Shown here piece by piece: positions 51,026 to 64,000 of a DNA stretch of 64,000 bases. Each line of letters opens with the position of its first letter. Positions within the stretch are counted from its first letter, which is position 1. The notes under the pieces were generated by a model. It did not search any database. It was given only the letters and a program-made list of their open reading frames with translations, and was not told where the DNA came from. Source of the DNA: Antennarius striatus (Eukaryota > Chordata > Actinopteri > Lophiiformes > Antennariidae); NCBI RefSeq assembly GCF_040054535.1, contig NC_090781.1, forward strand, positions 11,509,482 through 11,573,481, written 5' to 3'. The translations under genes and the position numbers were made by a program.

Positions 51026-53365
51026 GTAAGACCGACTGATGATGGTGGGGTTTTTTTTTCTCCACTGTGTTCTGTGGCTGTAACGCACCTGGAAACCCCC
51101 CGAGGTCCATGAGTCTGTGGCTGTCAGTTCACTGATGGACATGTTTGAATTTGAGGCACTAGTTTGTTTAATTAAAACTATTTCTCTTTTTGTAGCCTCT
51201 GACTTACTCACTAGATTTGCTCTGTTCTTATGGTTATCTGTGTTTAAACCAAACACATGTTGGATAATGTGCTCGAGAACAAATTTAATCAAACCAGTGT
51301 TGTTGTTTTTTTTAAAAAGACCTTTTTAATTAAGAAGGAGGTGTGATAAATATAATTTTTGTTAGAAGGTTATTTCATAATTTTTAATTCAGACTTTCAA
51401 CAAGTTAGTGACAGGAGAGTAAGAAAAGACTTTAGTTAGTAAAGCTTATTGTCCTGTTCACACACCTATAATGTGATGCAGGCTTTGGTACCAATAGGCT
51501 GCCTAGTGAGGGCCTTTTATTCTTACCATTATCTCATTTCCAGGTTTTCTGATGATGTCAACAGTGTAGTTACAGCGACGATTTCATCAATTCATGAAGT
51601 ATTCTTTATTTTTGTCAAATTGAAATCAAGTCATTTCTGCTTTGGATTTATTGTCCTGTGGGCACATCTTTTTAAATTATGTCAGTCAGTGTAAACATTT
51701 AAATTTCAGAGACAATAAAGAAAAAAAAATTACAGCATGTCAAGTTATATCCCAATGTTCACCGCCCTAATAAATATGCTTGCAATCTGTAGTAATTTTT
51801 TAAATTTAAAAAATGTCTTCGCATATCAAATTCTTATTTGTTAGGCAAAATAAAAGAATGAATACATTTTCCTTCACTGGTTAGTAAGTGATATTAGTGG
51901 CTACACAAATGTGAAGCAAAGTCTTGCACTGAAGTGTTTGCTGTTTCATGTCAGTGGACAACGCCATTTTCAGGATTGTCTCTGATGTAACCATGCACAA
52001 AGACACTGCAGGCAAATATATTTTCCTTGTATTGGTCATGCATGTTGAATGCTGATTTAGTTTTCACAGTAAAATGTACAGGATTTAAAAATACTGTTAA
52101 AAAAAAAAGGCTTTAGAACCCCTGCTTATTCTTGATTATTTTCATATGGAAAATAATATCCTCTTAAATCAAAAACTGTCTGCATGATGTGAATATATTT
52201 GAACCTTTGTTGTATAATTTATTTATGTGTAAAGCCATATTAGCCAGAAATGTTCTGTAGCTTTTTTTTTTAATACATCTCCCGTTTTATCCAAAACAGA
52301 TTTCTTTTCAGTCTTAAACCGTTTAACAGTCATCTTTCTGTAGTTCAGACGTGACTCAGTCTGCATCATTGTCTTGTAAATTCCTTCAGATTGCCAGTGA
52401 TGATTTCTGCTACACCTCATAATGAAGTCCAGTCATGAATAAGGGTAGGAGGTGACAGGGGAGTAGAAATAATCTTCTTGTCAACCGGGGCGGAGCACAT
52501 CCATCACCACAGTGCAGTGTAATTGTGCTCTAACTGCTTGAGGAGAATGTCCTTGGCACAAACATAACAATGGTTTGAGCTCTTGCAGGAGGCCTGTTGG
52601 CCGTCTCTGCCTTTTTGAAAATAGGACAACGCCATTATCTGTATGCGTTTTGCACGGCCTGCAGTTCTGAGCCAGTTTGGTCTTTATCCAGCCTTCGGCC
52701 TGTTGTTTCACCGTGACACATCAGTAGAAATTCCTCTCCCAGTCAGCAGCTTTAGAACAGTAACAGTATTTTATATATATGACTACTCCAGAGGTGCGCA
52801 GTAATTGTTGTTACCAATAATCAATTATTTAATTGATTATTTACGCATTTGGCCATTGAAGCTCTATTTGAATGGTCTCATCATCATCATCATCATCATC
52901 GGTCTCAAATTTTCACCCTTGAAGATTTCTGGTCGGCTTGATATATATGTATGTATTTATTATTCAAGGTGCTACTTTATTTTTTTCTCCTCTGAATAAT
53001 AATGATTCAAGCAGTTGAGAATTTATTTCTGTAAAAATGCTTCATATTTGCTTGTTTTATTGACTCAGATGTGAGGATTTGATCTAATCTTTGTTATATA
53101 TGAATGTAATATCCTTTATAGTTTTGGAATGTTGAATAAAAGAAACCGTTTTAATATATAAATTGCTCTATATTTTCTGACTTTCTGTTAAGTAACCACA
53201 GGGTAACTGGCTGATTCATCAATAATGGATGTATTTGTGAGTTGCAGCTCTGATTAGTGACTTATAGGAATTGAATCCTGGTGTGTTTGTATGTGAGCTA
53301 TAAGAGTGAATGAAGAGGAGCTGTATAGTTGGTGAAGGCTGGTCTTATGGGGAGGGGGGGGGGTC

Positions 53366-53408
53366 AGTGCTGAGGCTCTTCTGGTCTTCACAGAAGAGCC
53401 TCAGCACT
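53366..53408. other. perfect 18-bp inverted repeat (hairpin) in nxn intron 1
   Basis: Arms AGTGCTGAGGCTCTTCTG (53366-53383) and CAGAAGAGCCTCAGCACT (53391-53408) are exact reverse complements with a 7-base loop GTCTTCA. A run of five Ts follows (53408-53412). Nothing in the sequence assigns a function; the stem is shorter than a usual pre-miRNA. Confidence 0.85.
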
Positions 53409-53512
53409 TTTTGACATGTGTGTGCAAGCTGATCTCTTGAAGGATACAATATTTCTCCAGTCATGTCTTTCATCACCCACATAAGAATCTCTGCACCAGC
53501 TTTTCTCTTCTT

Positions 53513-53534
53513 CCTCCTCCTCCTCCTCCTCCTT
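53513..53534. repeat. (TCC)n microsatellite in nxn intron 1
   Basis: About seven TCC units. Confidence 0.9.
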
Positions 53535-56500
53535 CAGCTGCACTGACTTGGCTATCGACCTCTCATTGGAGAAGGTCCTTTTCTTTTCTTCTTGCCCAGG
53601 GCTTTCCCGTTGCAGGAAATGTTTGTTATTTAATCACGGAAGGATAACATACTTGATTAAATGCAGAGGAAAATGAAAAGTCTGGTTTGGTTGGATGAAA
53701 CTCAAACCTGATTTAATCCATCTCTAGATGGATACTTGATAAACAGGTAATCATGTTTTATTATTCTGTGTGGGTTTGTAACAGTAAATAGACTGAAAAG
53801 TTTAACTGTCAATTTTTTTCTTTTGCTAGATTTTATTTTGTTAGTTGAGCAGGCATACTTTTAGTCAAAGTTTCATTTATTTATTGTGTAAATATTCCAC
53901 TTTGGTCATTTATAGACTACTAAATGGAGTGGAAAATGTCCTCAGCCTTTTAATATTCAACATTTTCCACTGGTGAGGTGCCGTCAGTCCAAAAGCCTGA
54001 TGCGCCAAGAGGTCAAAACCCTGCTTCTGAACAGAATAACGGATATGTGGTGGTGTTGGTCCTGGGGACCCTGAAATAGCCCCCAGAGCGTGGACGCCTG
54101 CTTGTTGTGTGTGGACGGCCAGCTGTCTGACCGTCTCGGCTGGCTCGCAATGCCTTACATGGACTTGTGCAGCAGGAGTGAGAATGTTCCATGTAAATCA
54201 ATTAAAGCCTTTGCCAACACGATGTGAAAACCAACTTGACCAAGGGGGGAGGGGGGGGGCAAGCCGGGACGCTGCCAGAGCTGTTCCTGCAGGAGACGAA
54301 AGGGGGGGGGGGGGGTGTCACATGGAAGCCAGAGAAAGGCCTCTTGTTGCAGTCCTCCTGGTCGGCTGTTCTGCTCTGTAGTCGGCCCCAGAGGCAGGAC
54401 GCCGGTTTGCTCGGCCCGCCGCCAGCCCCTGAGGGCCCGGGGCGCTTAAGAGAGGGCCTGAGGAGGCCTTTCATCAATATGTCACTGATCTGCTGAAAAC
54501 TGCAGAGCATCCAGCCACTCACGGCTCCTCGACCTGTGACAGTAAAAAAACGATGTGACAAGTGATCGAGCTATTAGATCTGCAGGAGGTGCCCCTCCCT
54601 CCTTCATCTGTCAGCGTTGTGTTCGGATATTGCATGTGTCCCATCAGATGTTTGGTTCTTTGTTGTGCTCACTCACATAGCGTGGACTAATAATATCCAC
54701 TAAATATGACATCACACATTCTGTGATGTAGGACATCTGTCGTGAAGACAGAAGAAACCGTCCTGCTGGAGTTTAAAGCAGAGGAAGCCACGTAGCTGTA
54801 ACTAGATAGTCGATTTGTTTAAATTGCACTTTACAACTCGATTATTACACAGCATAAGAAGCGCTATGGGCGTCATGCATGTTTGCATTTTACACTTCAG
54901 CTACGATTGTGAGAATTTTGGTTTTGTGTCCATTCTAAACCGTTTGTGAATCGGATCAGCAACAGTTGACTGTTTACACTGAAAAAAGGTGTTGCGTGTA
55001 TTTTTCTTGTACAGTATTATCATTTGAATTTAAGCCAGAGTTTTACTACTATTTATGCATTCCAGTTTAGACGGCTGGGTTTTGTGTTACGCTTCCTTTT
55101 AAGTTTTTGTAAGACGACCTTGTAGAGGTCTCGTTACCTCCGCTCTGGCTCGCAGTGTGCATGTCTGTGTGTTGTGCTGCAGTTTGCTGCGACGCCATTG
55201 TGTTGCAGCTGTGAGGCCTTGTTGTTGTGCCCCATGTCTGACAGGACTTTATGTAAAGAATGAGCAGACCCCTGCTCTGCTGATGCCGCCGAGGGCCACA
55301 GGGTAAGAAGCTGGGTGTGTTTGTGATAGGGAAGGACGCTCAGCGATGCCAACTGTTGGATCTGACACCACCAAGCTTGTGTTTGTCTCCTTTCGCTGGC
55401 CATTGTGTCCTCTTTACTAGGAGAGGTGTAATATTGTGAGAGGTGATAATAGAGATCTAATCATAGATGAATTTCTAAGGCTCGAGTTTCCATAGTGGGA
55501 GTTTGGGGAACAGTTGTACGTTGTGAGTTGTAAAAAAAACCACCTGCCTACTTTTGTTATGTGTTGTTAAAAAAGCAGCACAAAAAAACTGCAGGGCTTC
55601 GACATCCGTCCGAGACTCACCGACCTCTGCAATTAATTCCAGGACTGACTTTTCTTCTTTGTCCTGATCCTGACTGTGGTTTCCAGTCAAGTCTTTCCAA
55701 AGCAGAGTGACGTTAAAGATATTAGACATCGCTAATGTGTTCACCACAGCTCCTGCAATGGCTCCCCCTCATGCATTCATTATCCCCAAAGCCATCCCAA
55801 TCCTACATAACGACCCGTCGAATCAGATCTTATTACGTGAGAGCGGCTTAGCAGGAGATCCGTTCCATCCAAATAAGCAAAAGTTGGTATCTTCATGCAT
55901 AAATCCACCATCATCTACTCTTGTCTATCTCCTACTGTGTTATGCAGGAGGTTTGCTCCTCATTTTCTCTGAGCTGAGAACGCTTCATGGATGGGTTGTT
56001 GTGTCTGGACCCTCCCCCACTCTGTCCTTCGGTCTCTAATTGCCCAACAGCTCGACCGCCCTTTCCAACAAAATAACGGCACAGCCGCCCCTGGGGTATC
56101 CTGCCATCCTGATCTGTCTTCCATCTTCCTTTTGTTACCTCTGCCAGATTGAATGTTCGTTCTTAGTGATTGCCTCTGTTTCCCCTTCATCACCACCACT
56201 GATCACATTACTTAAGCTAAATGAAAGACATAATGATGGATGAATGCTTTGGAATAACTCTAGAAGTCAATCAGACCTCCCTCCTCCAGGATATCTCCTG
56301 TCAGTTAGTGGATTTCATGTAAATTTATTCATAGTATAAAAATTTCCAGTGTGAAGTGTCCCCTGTGATGATAACCCTTCCCGTTCCATATGACCAACCC
56401 CACGCATTCAGGTTGACAGCACTGTTGTGTGTATGCAAGCCGTGAAGCCACCTTCATTGTGGGGTTTTCATCCGAGTGTAAACACTCCTGTAGCTCCTGC

Positions 56501-59500
56501 TGCTGTCTGAAAAGATCCTCGTTGCACAAAGAGAGACACTGTCTCAGCGTGTAGCATGGCAGGCCGGCACGAGCCCCGCGGTGCTACCCTGGTGCTTAGC
56601 TGCTTCACATGGTGATAGCACTTTTACCATGAGGCTAACAAGCAGGTGAAGAAAAAGTAACTATGTTCGGTAATGTTTTGTTAGATGTTGTCAGTAATTT
56701 AAGTCACCGCATTAAGATTCTTTAGTGGTTATGAAGGAGGAGTGTCTGTGGCTGCTTCAAAAAAGGGAAATTAGGATTTAACAATAGAAATTACATGCAT
56801 GTTATTTTGTTCTGAGGGAAAATTATACTGTTGTTTGGACTCTTATTTCCAGGTGTTTCTCAAATTAATGGAAAATTAAAGTATAATTCAAATATTGATG
56901 GATGAAATAATCAGATTGACAGTGAACACATTTTGCTTCAAGTAATGGATTAATGGCTAAAAAAGATGGCATAAAAACATGAAATGCTTCACAAAAGTAC
57001 TGGATACAGTTGAAAAAGCCACCCACCTGTTTTGTGTTGTAGTATTGTGCTGTGTAGAATGTGGAGGTATCCCTTTAACACTTCTCTGCAGTCAAACATG
57101 ACTGGTGCTGTCACGACGGGACACCTGATAGGGATGTAGAGGATCTGCCCAACAACAAGGATTGGGTACATTAACTGCTGTGATGTGATTTTAGGGCTAG
57201 TAGTTGTGTTTTTATTAAGGTGGAGAGGAAAGGGAGGAGAAAGGAGAAAGGGAGAATCACTGCCTCGGGCTAAGAGATCACTGTGTGTGGGTGGATGAAT
57301 TGCTCACTTCTGGTCCTGGGGGGCTTTGTTGACCTCCAAATGCTTCACAATGAGGATAGAGCTGCATCCAGTTAACATGTTCAAGGAATTAAACATGCTG
57401 TGGAACCATCAGACTCAGTGTAGCGTATCGTGATCATTAAAACTGTACTAACAATGTGGGCTTTTAATATTGATCGAATTTGGGCGTTCATGTACTTAAA
57501 TTCCATTTGTTTTGTTCAATCTTTCCCCTTACTAGACGCAAGACTGGGAAAATCAGTCACAGGACTCAGGATCTGACATTATGAAAGAACTATGTTGATT
57601 TCTCATGAACTTCCAATGATAAATGAATGCTTCCAAATTAAGGAATGATGTGGTGTTACTTGGAATGAGGCTGATACCAGTAAAAAAAATGTCATGGTAA
57701 TATCACACAGTGTGTGCTATTTCCGGGGTGTGATGATGCAATGTTGTTCGAGGGTTTTGTTTCGACATCACCTGGAAAATATTTGATGGTTGTTCAAGTT
57801 TTTGTGATGGTGGCGTTGACGTGGGTTTGCTCTGTCTAAGGGTTTAACGGTTCGACTTTTGTGGAAATTTGATTCTGTGCTTGGCATCAGATTTACATCA
57901 CTGCACCCCGTCTGTGTGATAGACTAGAAGCTGCAGCCAGCAGGGTAAGACGTGTCAGAACAAAGTTTTAAAAAGAGTATAAAGTGTGGTTTTATGGATT
58001 TTTTTTTTTTGACGGAGCTAAGTTAATTGAGTGTTGACATGACAACAGGCAGAATAGTCTCACTTTACAACCAGCAAGAAATCAAATTAGCGGATTTCCC
58101 AAAAAGTGGACTTCTTCCCTCTATATATTTATTTCATTAACAGGATAACTGGATGGTATTTTCTTTGTGAAACATCTTGACAGTGACATCCTACGACAAC
58201 GTGCCAGCAGCCATCGACCCCAATCGCTCAGCAAGATGTTCACCAAAAGAATCCTAAAAATATTCAAACCAGGGAATCCAGAATAAATGTAAAATACAAT
58301 CCAGGGTTTTTTTTAACAGTTGAAAGACTCTTGAACTCTAGCAACCCTGTCCACACCAAGAGATCAAACACTGTCACACATCTTCATTCTAGCGCTATCG
58401 TTCACATACGTGTTGTCTGTTTTAAAGATGGCTGGCCTCTCATGATTCATTTGAGTTGGCTGATCTTCACATTGCTCCTCAACAGGCAAGCGTTCACACT
58501 GAGCTGTTAATCCCTGACAGGCTGAGGATGTGTCTGTCGTTTGTCTGTAAAGGTCGGATGCCTCCACAGATGGCCTCTCGGGATAATATTGAATATTGTA
58601 TACTGAATCTGTAATACCGAATCAGCATGAATGCTGAATAGAGGGTTTTACGATTAATAAGTAATCTTTACATCTTTTACAGAGAGTTTAAGTGAATTTG
58701 ATGCCCGTGTGTTAAAACACTACTAGCAGCATGTAACAGTACACTACATCAGCTTGGACAAGTGAGCATGCCAGTCATGCCAGATGGTATTTGTCACATG
58801 ATAATTTAGAATTAATTTGTCAGCTATTACTCAAGGTCAAAGGTAGGCAAGTCAATAGGGAAAACAAATAATGGAGATGCAGTGTTGCCTATAATTTGAT
58901 TCATACTGTTTAATTTACAGTATAATGCTGAATTTAGTGCTTAGCTGGTGGGAATATGGCCAAAAAATTAGTACAAGAAGGTCAACATTTTAAAGAAGTC
59001 ACATGGGGGCAGAATGTGTGACATTTTTTTCAGGAGCGTATAGTCTCCTTTTAATTGTGATCACTTTCACTTTTGTTTTGTTTTGGTTTTTTGGTTTTTT
59101 TACTGCGTTGACCAGCTCTTTCGTAACATATCCTCTCTGCCTCTTGTTGCAGACACATTATCTGTTGTTAGATTTTGAATTACCTTAATGAAAACAGTGG
59201 AACTGAACCAAAATAATAAGGCTCCAGAGCATAAAACAGGACCAGCTACATCAACTAAAGAACTAGGTGTTGGTTCTATTTTGATTTTTGAGTGACATCT
59301 GTACACAAGCATATGAGATTAGTTTTACACATTCAAACACATAGTAGATGTATCTAATGCGTCTGATGTCAGAAAGTACTAAATTCTTTTCAGTTGAGGC
59401 CGAGTCATAAAATCTACTCCAGATAGAACTGGTCTTTATTAGTAGGTGCAGACATGTGGTGAATTTTGAAGTCCATGTGAGGGGACTTGAAATGTTGAAT

Positions 59501-62500
59501 GCAACAAGTTAAGAAAGAAAAACCAAACAATCTCCAGAACTCTGGACGGCAGCGACTAGGAAGCCGTGAGCATGAATGTGTCATACTGAAGCGATTCCCA
59601 TTAAACAGCCTCTGAGGGATGTGGTAGGGTGATGCCCCAGGCCTTCAGTGTTTTGGGCCTTCTGAAGTTTTAAAATAAATTTTTGCTGCTGTTTGATCCC
59701 ATTTCGAGACAAATGCTGCATCCTTATTCAATAAATACCCCCAATACATGGATCCCAGAAATATTCCAGCTCATGCATCCGCTCCGGGAATCTGTTTGGC
59801 AGAAAAATGCCTCACACAAATCATTAGAGGTTTTTAGTAGAGTGAACGGTTTGACCCCCTGCTGAGGCTGCGCTCTGGCTTAGCTCTGCCTCTGTGTTGG
59901 GGGCTAATCGCTGTTTTGATGAGTCTTTTTTTCCCAATCTGTGTGCAAGCATCAGCGATCCCACAGCCATGTTAGTGAAAGGCTTTAGCAGCTTAAGCCT
60001 GTTGTAAGGAGCACCAGTGGTCTCATCTTTTCTCTGAGGAGTGTGACCGGGTCTTGGACATGTGAATCCAGGCAATTAGAGACACCAGGGCATCAGAGAT
60101 TACCAGCACAGTCCCCGTCGGCTTCTTTCTTGTCCTGTGCATTGTTCAGTAAGTGTTGGGGCACTTGATGATTGGTGTTCTGCAGGAGATAACGTAATGC
60201 TGCCAAGGGGCTCTTATCTGGGTAATGAGTTGAGACATCATATTACACACTTCAAAACTTTTAGTCATTTTCTTCTGTGTTAAATGCTTCTGATTCTCAT
60301 CATATTTTCACTATAGTAGAATGACAATAGTTGTGATGTGGATTTTCTGTTAGTCAAGCTTCCATCATTCAAGTTTGATTTGGATCACTTTATAAGTACA
60401 TGAAGGTAGAATTGGAAAGCAGTTTACATGCTATCATACCAAAGATGAAGATGACCTATTACTTTAGGGCAGTTCCTGTCTTTCGAAATAACCCGATGAA
60501 AGTTAAAGTTAAAAAAATGTGTCATTGTTTTTTCTAGCTTACAAAGGAAATGAGGAACAATCTCAAAATCTTGTGACTTTTACTTCCTTTATTCAAATTT
60601 GTTTTTGTATATAAAATATAATTTTATATACAAAGTGTTGAAAACAAGTGATTGCCTCCATATTTACTTTGATAAAGGTTAAATAAATGCTTTATTATCA
60701 TTACACAGAATAGACTTCGGGCCTGTGGAGTCTCCTAAAGGAGATGATGTGACACAGATGCAGACAGGATTCTCCCTGAAGCGGTCCTCTTCCTAAACTC
60801 ATCCTGTTTGTGTACTTTAATGTAATGACGCTTTACTCTTCGATGGTTGTATTGAGTCTGTTTCAGGGAATTTTCTGGAGTCACAATTTTTTTTGTGAAA
60901 CACCTATGATGGCGATTCCCCCACTTTTCAATCTAGGTTTAACAAACAAAAATACCCCCAACCTGTGTTTTGCCATCACCTCTCAAGACCTCAACTGTTC
61001 AGGTAAAGATCAACGCTTTTGGAACATAATGACTGTTCTGCAGTGTCACTCAAGTTTTAAATACTGTTTTCTTAATGATCCGAACATGAACAGGATTTGA
61101 AGCTTGTGAGTTTTATGGTGAAGAAAATGAAACTTTATGTGGAACCCTTCCTGCTGATGGGACTTGTAGCCTCTGAGGTGTGAAACTAAGTCTTGAGACT
61201 GCGAGTGGAGCGAGTGGAGCAACACACCCTCCATACCTAAAGCCTCCTTCGGGTCCACAGCGCTCTGGTACGCCTCTCACCACCTGCTCATTTAACAGCA
61301 ATTCTGCTTTTGGAAGCAGCAGGTGTGCTTTTAAAACCCAATGTTGGCAGGTTCCGCTTTGACAGCTCGGGTTTGTCCTGCGGTCGCTGAAGCTGCTTTC
61401 TGTTAGGATGGAATGCTGCTGTCATGAAGTGAGTATAGCAGAGCTGCATTGATAGTTTATAGTCGTACAAAAAAAAAAGCAAGATAAAAGTGTTACTACC
61501 AAGTTATGCACTCTTGCTCCCCTATTTCTTCTCATCCAGCAGCAGTAGGCAGCAGCCAGAGCCAAAGGCATGCAGAATGTTCATAAAAGCGGGACAGGCT
61601 AATAAAACTAAAGGAAAATTTTGCTGCAAGAGAAAAATGACTGAATCTTTTTTTCTGGCATGATTAAATCCAGACTCAGATAAGCTGTTACCCTATGTGA
61701 ACTCTGTCCGAAGTCATACTATAATCCCCACAGTGAATTCACCAGACCTGACCCGTCCTTCATGCTACTTGAGGTACAGCTGAATAGCTTTCCAGATGAG
61801 TTTTTCCTGTCCATTTTGTTGTTTTTACATTTTATTGATACTGAAATATGAGGCTAACCCTGAATGCTGCCTGTCATAAGATTAACTTTACCCAGGATCT
61901 GCAAGTTTTTCTGCTAACCCTTTACATGCAACTACCTTTTTGCAGATGTTGCATTTAGCTTCATTTTTTATTCAGCTCCCTATGGTGCAACCCCTCATTG
62001 GAGCATCTTGCCCTGAATGTGTAAAGAAAAGTCACTATGTGAAGCAGACTGGCCTTCTCCTCCCTGCTGATTCAATTTAGCACCACTCATTGATTTCCAA
62101 TATGCACTCGACATGTACCTGGTGCAATCCTTTGTCCAGTTGCACTTGACCTCTATCTCATGTATGAAGTTAAACTCAAGGGTAAGAAAAGTTAAGTGGA
62201 ATGTATTCGACGTGAGATCTGTTGCAGCTGTACCGATTGTTTGAGGCACTGTCGCTCTCTGGCTCGATGACTGTAGCTCCTACATCCTGTTAAAATGTAG
62301 TGGGCGAAATTCAGTCTATGTTTTTACTGAAAATCAAACACTAATTATACTTTCTTCTAGAAAGATGCATTGTCTTTAACTGTGAACCAACTATTTACAG
62401 ACCTTTTTGTTCCATCCCCTCCTCAGGATAATGTCTAAGTCAGGGTCACAGTGCATGTGTGAAAGGAACTAGAGTGACGTAAGACCCAAACCAGAAACTG

Positions 62501-64000
62501 AAGTCCTACCCTGTACTTGTTTCTTTGAGTACTAAGCGTAGCCGACTGGAACAACACATCTAACATGTGGAATCATTTCTTGCAGAGTTCCCTGCGTGGC
62601 CGAACCCTTTGAGAGAGGAAGGCATCCTCAGTGTTTATCCTCAGCGTTTTGTTGCTTCAGGTGTAGAAAACATGTCCAAACGTATGTTTAAGAGAGCAGA
62701 TGTTGCAAAGCTGCATCACAAAGTATGAAAGCAGCATTTTATTTTTCAAATTACAGCTGTTCCTGCAAGATAGAACTTTTAAACAGTCTGAAGTGTAAAA
62801 AGTTGGAACAGTTGTAGTTGGTTTGATTTTCTTGGAATGAAGCAGGACTAAAGGACAAGATCACCCGTTCCAAATCCCCTCTGTTCTCAAACCAAGATTT
62901 TATAATGCAATTGAATGTCAGAATATTCAGTCAAATTTTTTTCTCAAATTTTATTGACTACCATATTTCTTATCAAATTATTTTGCATAATTGTAATATC
63001 GATGATACAACCATTGTTGTAAGGTAAGCTGAGAAAAAAAGACTCACTAACAATGTTAACATCAACACTGATATCAAGATGGATGGAGCAATATTTGGTG
63101 GTTAAGCTTGAAACAACAAACATTCTGATCCAAAAATTACAACCATCTTGTTCCCACATCATATTTAGAACTTCAGAAAACACTAAAGTTGGACTGACGA
63201 CCTCTCGGCTCAGGAAGGGGGACGGTGAATAAGCAGTTATTTTTCGCTTTGAAAACCAAACTTCCCTTCATGAAATAATAAATAATTAAGTTGCCATCAC
63301 AATAATCCAGAAGTGTGTGATGCGACCATGCATCCTTTTAAGCTCCCTCAGCTGGAGCACAGCGATGAAAAGAAGGAAATGACACATTTCCAATGGTGTG
63401 CCCCGTCTTTGATCCTCAACCTGCAGCCATTATGTGTCATAATATTCCAGTCAAATTCCTCAGATTACCATGCTTTTGATGCTCTTTCCGACATGGCTTT
63501 GATAACGACATACTGTGTTGATGAATATAGCTTTTGATTTAGTGCATCATTTATGGCACACAATAAAACTGCTGCTTATAATGCAAACACATAGAAAATC
63601 ATTTACATAAATGATGAAAAGTGGTTCAGTCACTCTTTATATACAGTATACGTGCCAGAATGGAAACATGCTTGTGGTTTGAGGGTTTAGTGATGCAGGT
63701 GATGTTTAACGGGGTTTGTGTTCTCAGTGTTGAGTTAACACATGTCTTGGTTTTGTGTTTGCCAGTCATGAAGTGTGATCAGCTGGAGGGCGGCAGGATG
63801 AGGATTGAAATGATTACTGCGGTGTGCCAGATTAGTCAACACCATACAGCTGTTTCCTATATTGCTGAAAGAACACAGAAAGTGGAGCCATAGCAACCCT
63901 GTGAAGTTAAAATATGACTTCAACATGTAAAAACTCCAAAAATTTGCCTTATCGCATGAAGGTATGTGTCATCCAGCTCACTTCAGACCAGCATCCACAA

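Larger units (their letters stand above)
51026..64000. other. nxn intron 1 (partial), no exon recognised
   Basis: About 13 kb of intron with no recognisable second exon of nxn and no nested gene. Items of note are a perfect 18-bp hairpin (53366-53408), G-runs (53351-53363, 54245-54260, 54301-54315), an ATC array and a TCC array. All other open frames are short, low-complexity or without recognisable homology. Confidence 0.55.

Noticed and set aside
54202..54561. 119-residue minus-strand frame with proline runs
   Set aside because: It arises from G-runs read on the other strand; no domain, no start context or splice support.

Overview
This 64 kb window is vertebrate nuclear DNA, almost certainly from a ray-finned (teleost) fish. 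It has long AT-rich introns, long GT/CA arrays, Tc1-type DNA transposons, RTE-like LINE remnants and the short dispersed repeats typical of fish genomes. Four split genes with GT-AG introns can be recognised. The species cannot be named from the sequence.

Gene order, left to right: the 5' end of pitpnm3 (Nir1) on the minus strand, a short ATG exon at 21822-21834 and an FFAT-motif exon at 9600-9695; the whole of kiaa0753 (moonraker/OFIP), minus strand, 45511 down to 28050, 18 coding exons; txndc17 (TRP14), plus strand, 46159-47651, 4 exons, complete; and the first coding exon of nxn (nucleoredoxin), plus strand, 50717-51025, whose remaining exons lie beyond the right edge. The pitpnm3, kiaa0753, txndc17 block matches human 17p13, where KIAA0753 and TXNDC17 are also head to head. 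In human, NXN lies elsewhere on 17p.

Layout: 1-9599 is pitpnm3 intron 2 with repeats, including a deleted Tc1-like element at 5823-7055. 9696-21821 is pitpnm3 intron 1. About 21100-22020 is the CpG-rich pitpnm3 5' region. 22030-28049 is intergenic with no gene recognised. 28050-45511 is kiaa0753, with two decayed copies of one Tc1/mariner family in opposite orientation in its introns. 45512-46158 is a compact bidirectional promoter with ETS-like motifs. 47652-50716 is intergenic with a LINE fragment. 51026-64000 is nxn intron 1, which holds a perfect 18-bp hairpin and G-runs.

Functionally the genes are not an operon. txndc17 and nxn both encode thioredoxin-fold redox proteins and lie 3 kb apart on the same strand; kiaa0753 encodes a centriolar-satellite/cilium protein; pitpnm3 encodes a lipid-transfer-family protein tethered to ER VAP proteins through the FFAT motif seen here. 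I found no CRISPR array, rRNA, tRNA or bacterial-type system, and no evidence of an undescribed biological system. The best items for a second look are the perfect hairpin in nxn intron 1, the start-overlapping upstream ORF of nxn, the inverted MITE and Tc1 copies, and the tiny first coding exon of pitpnm3.
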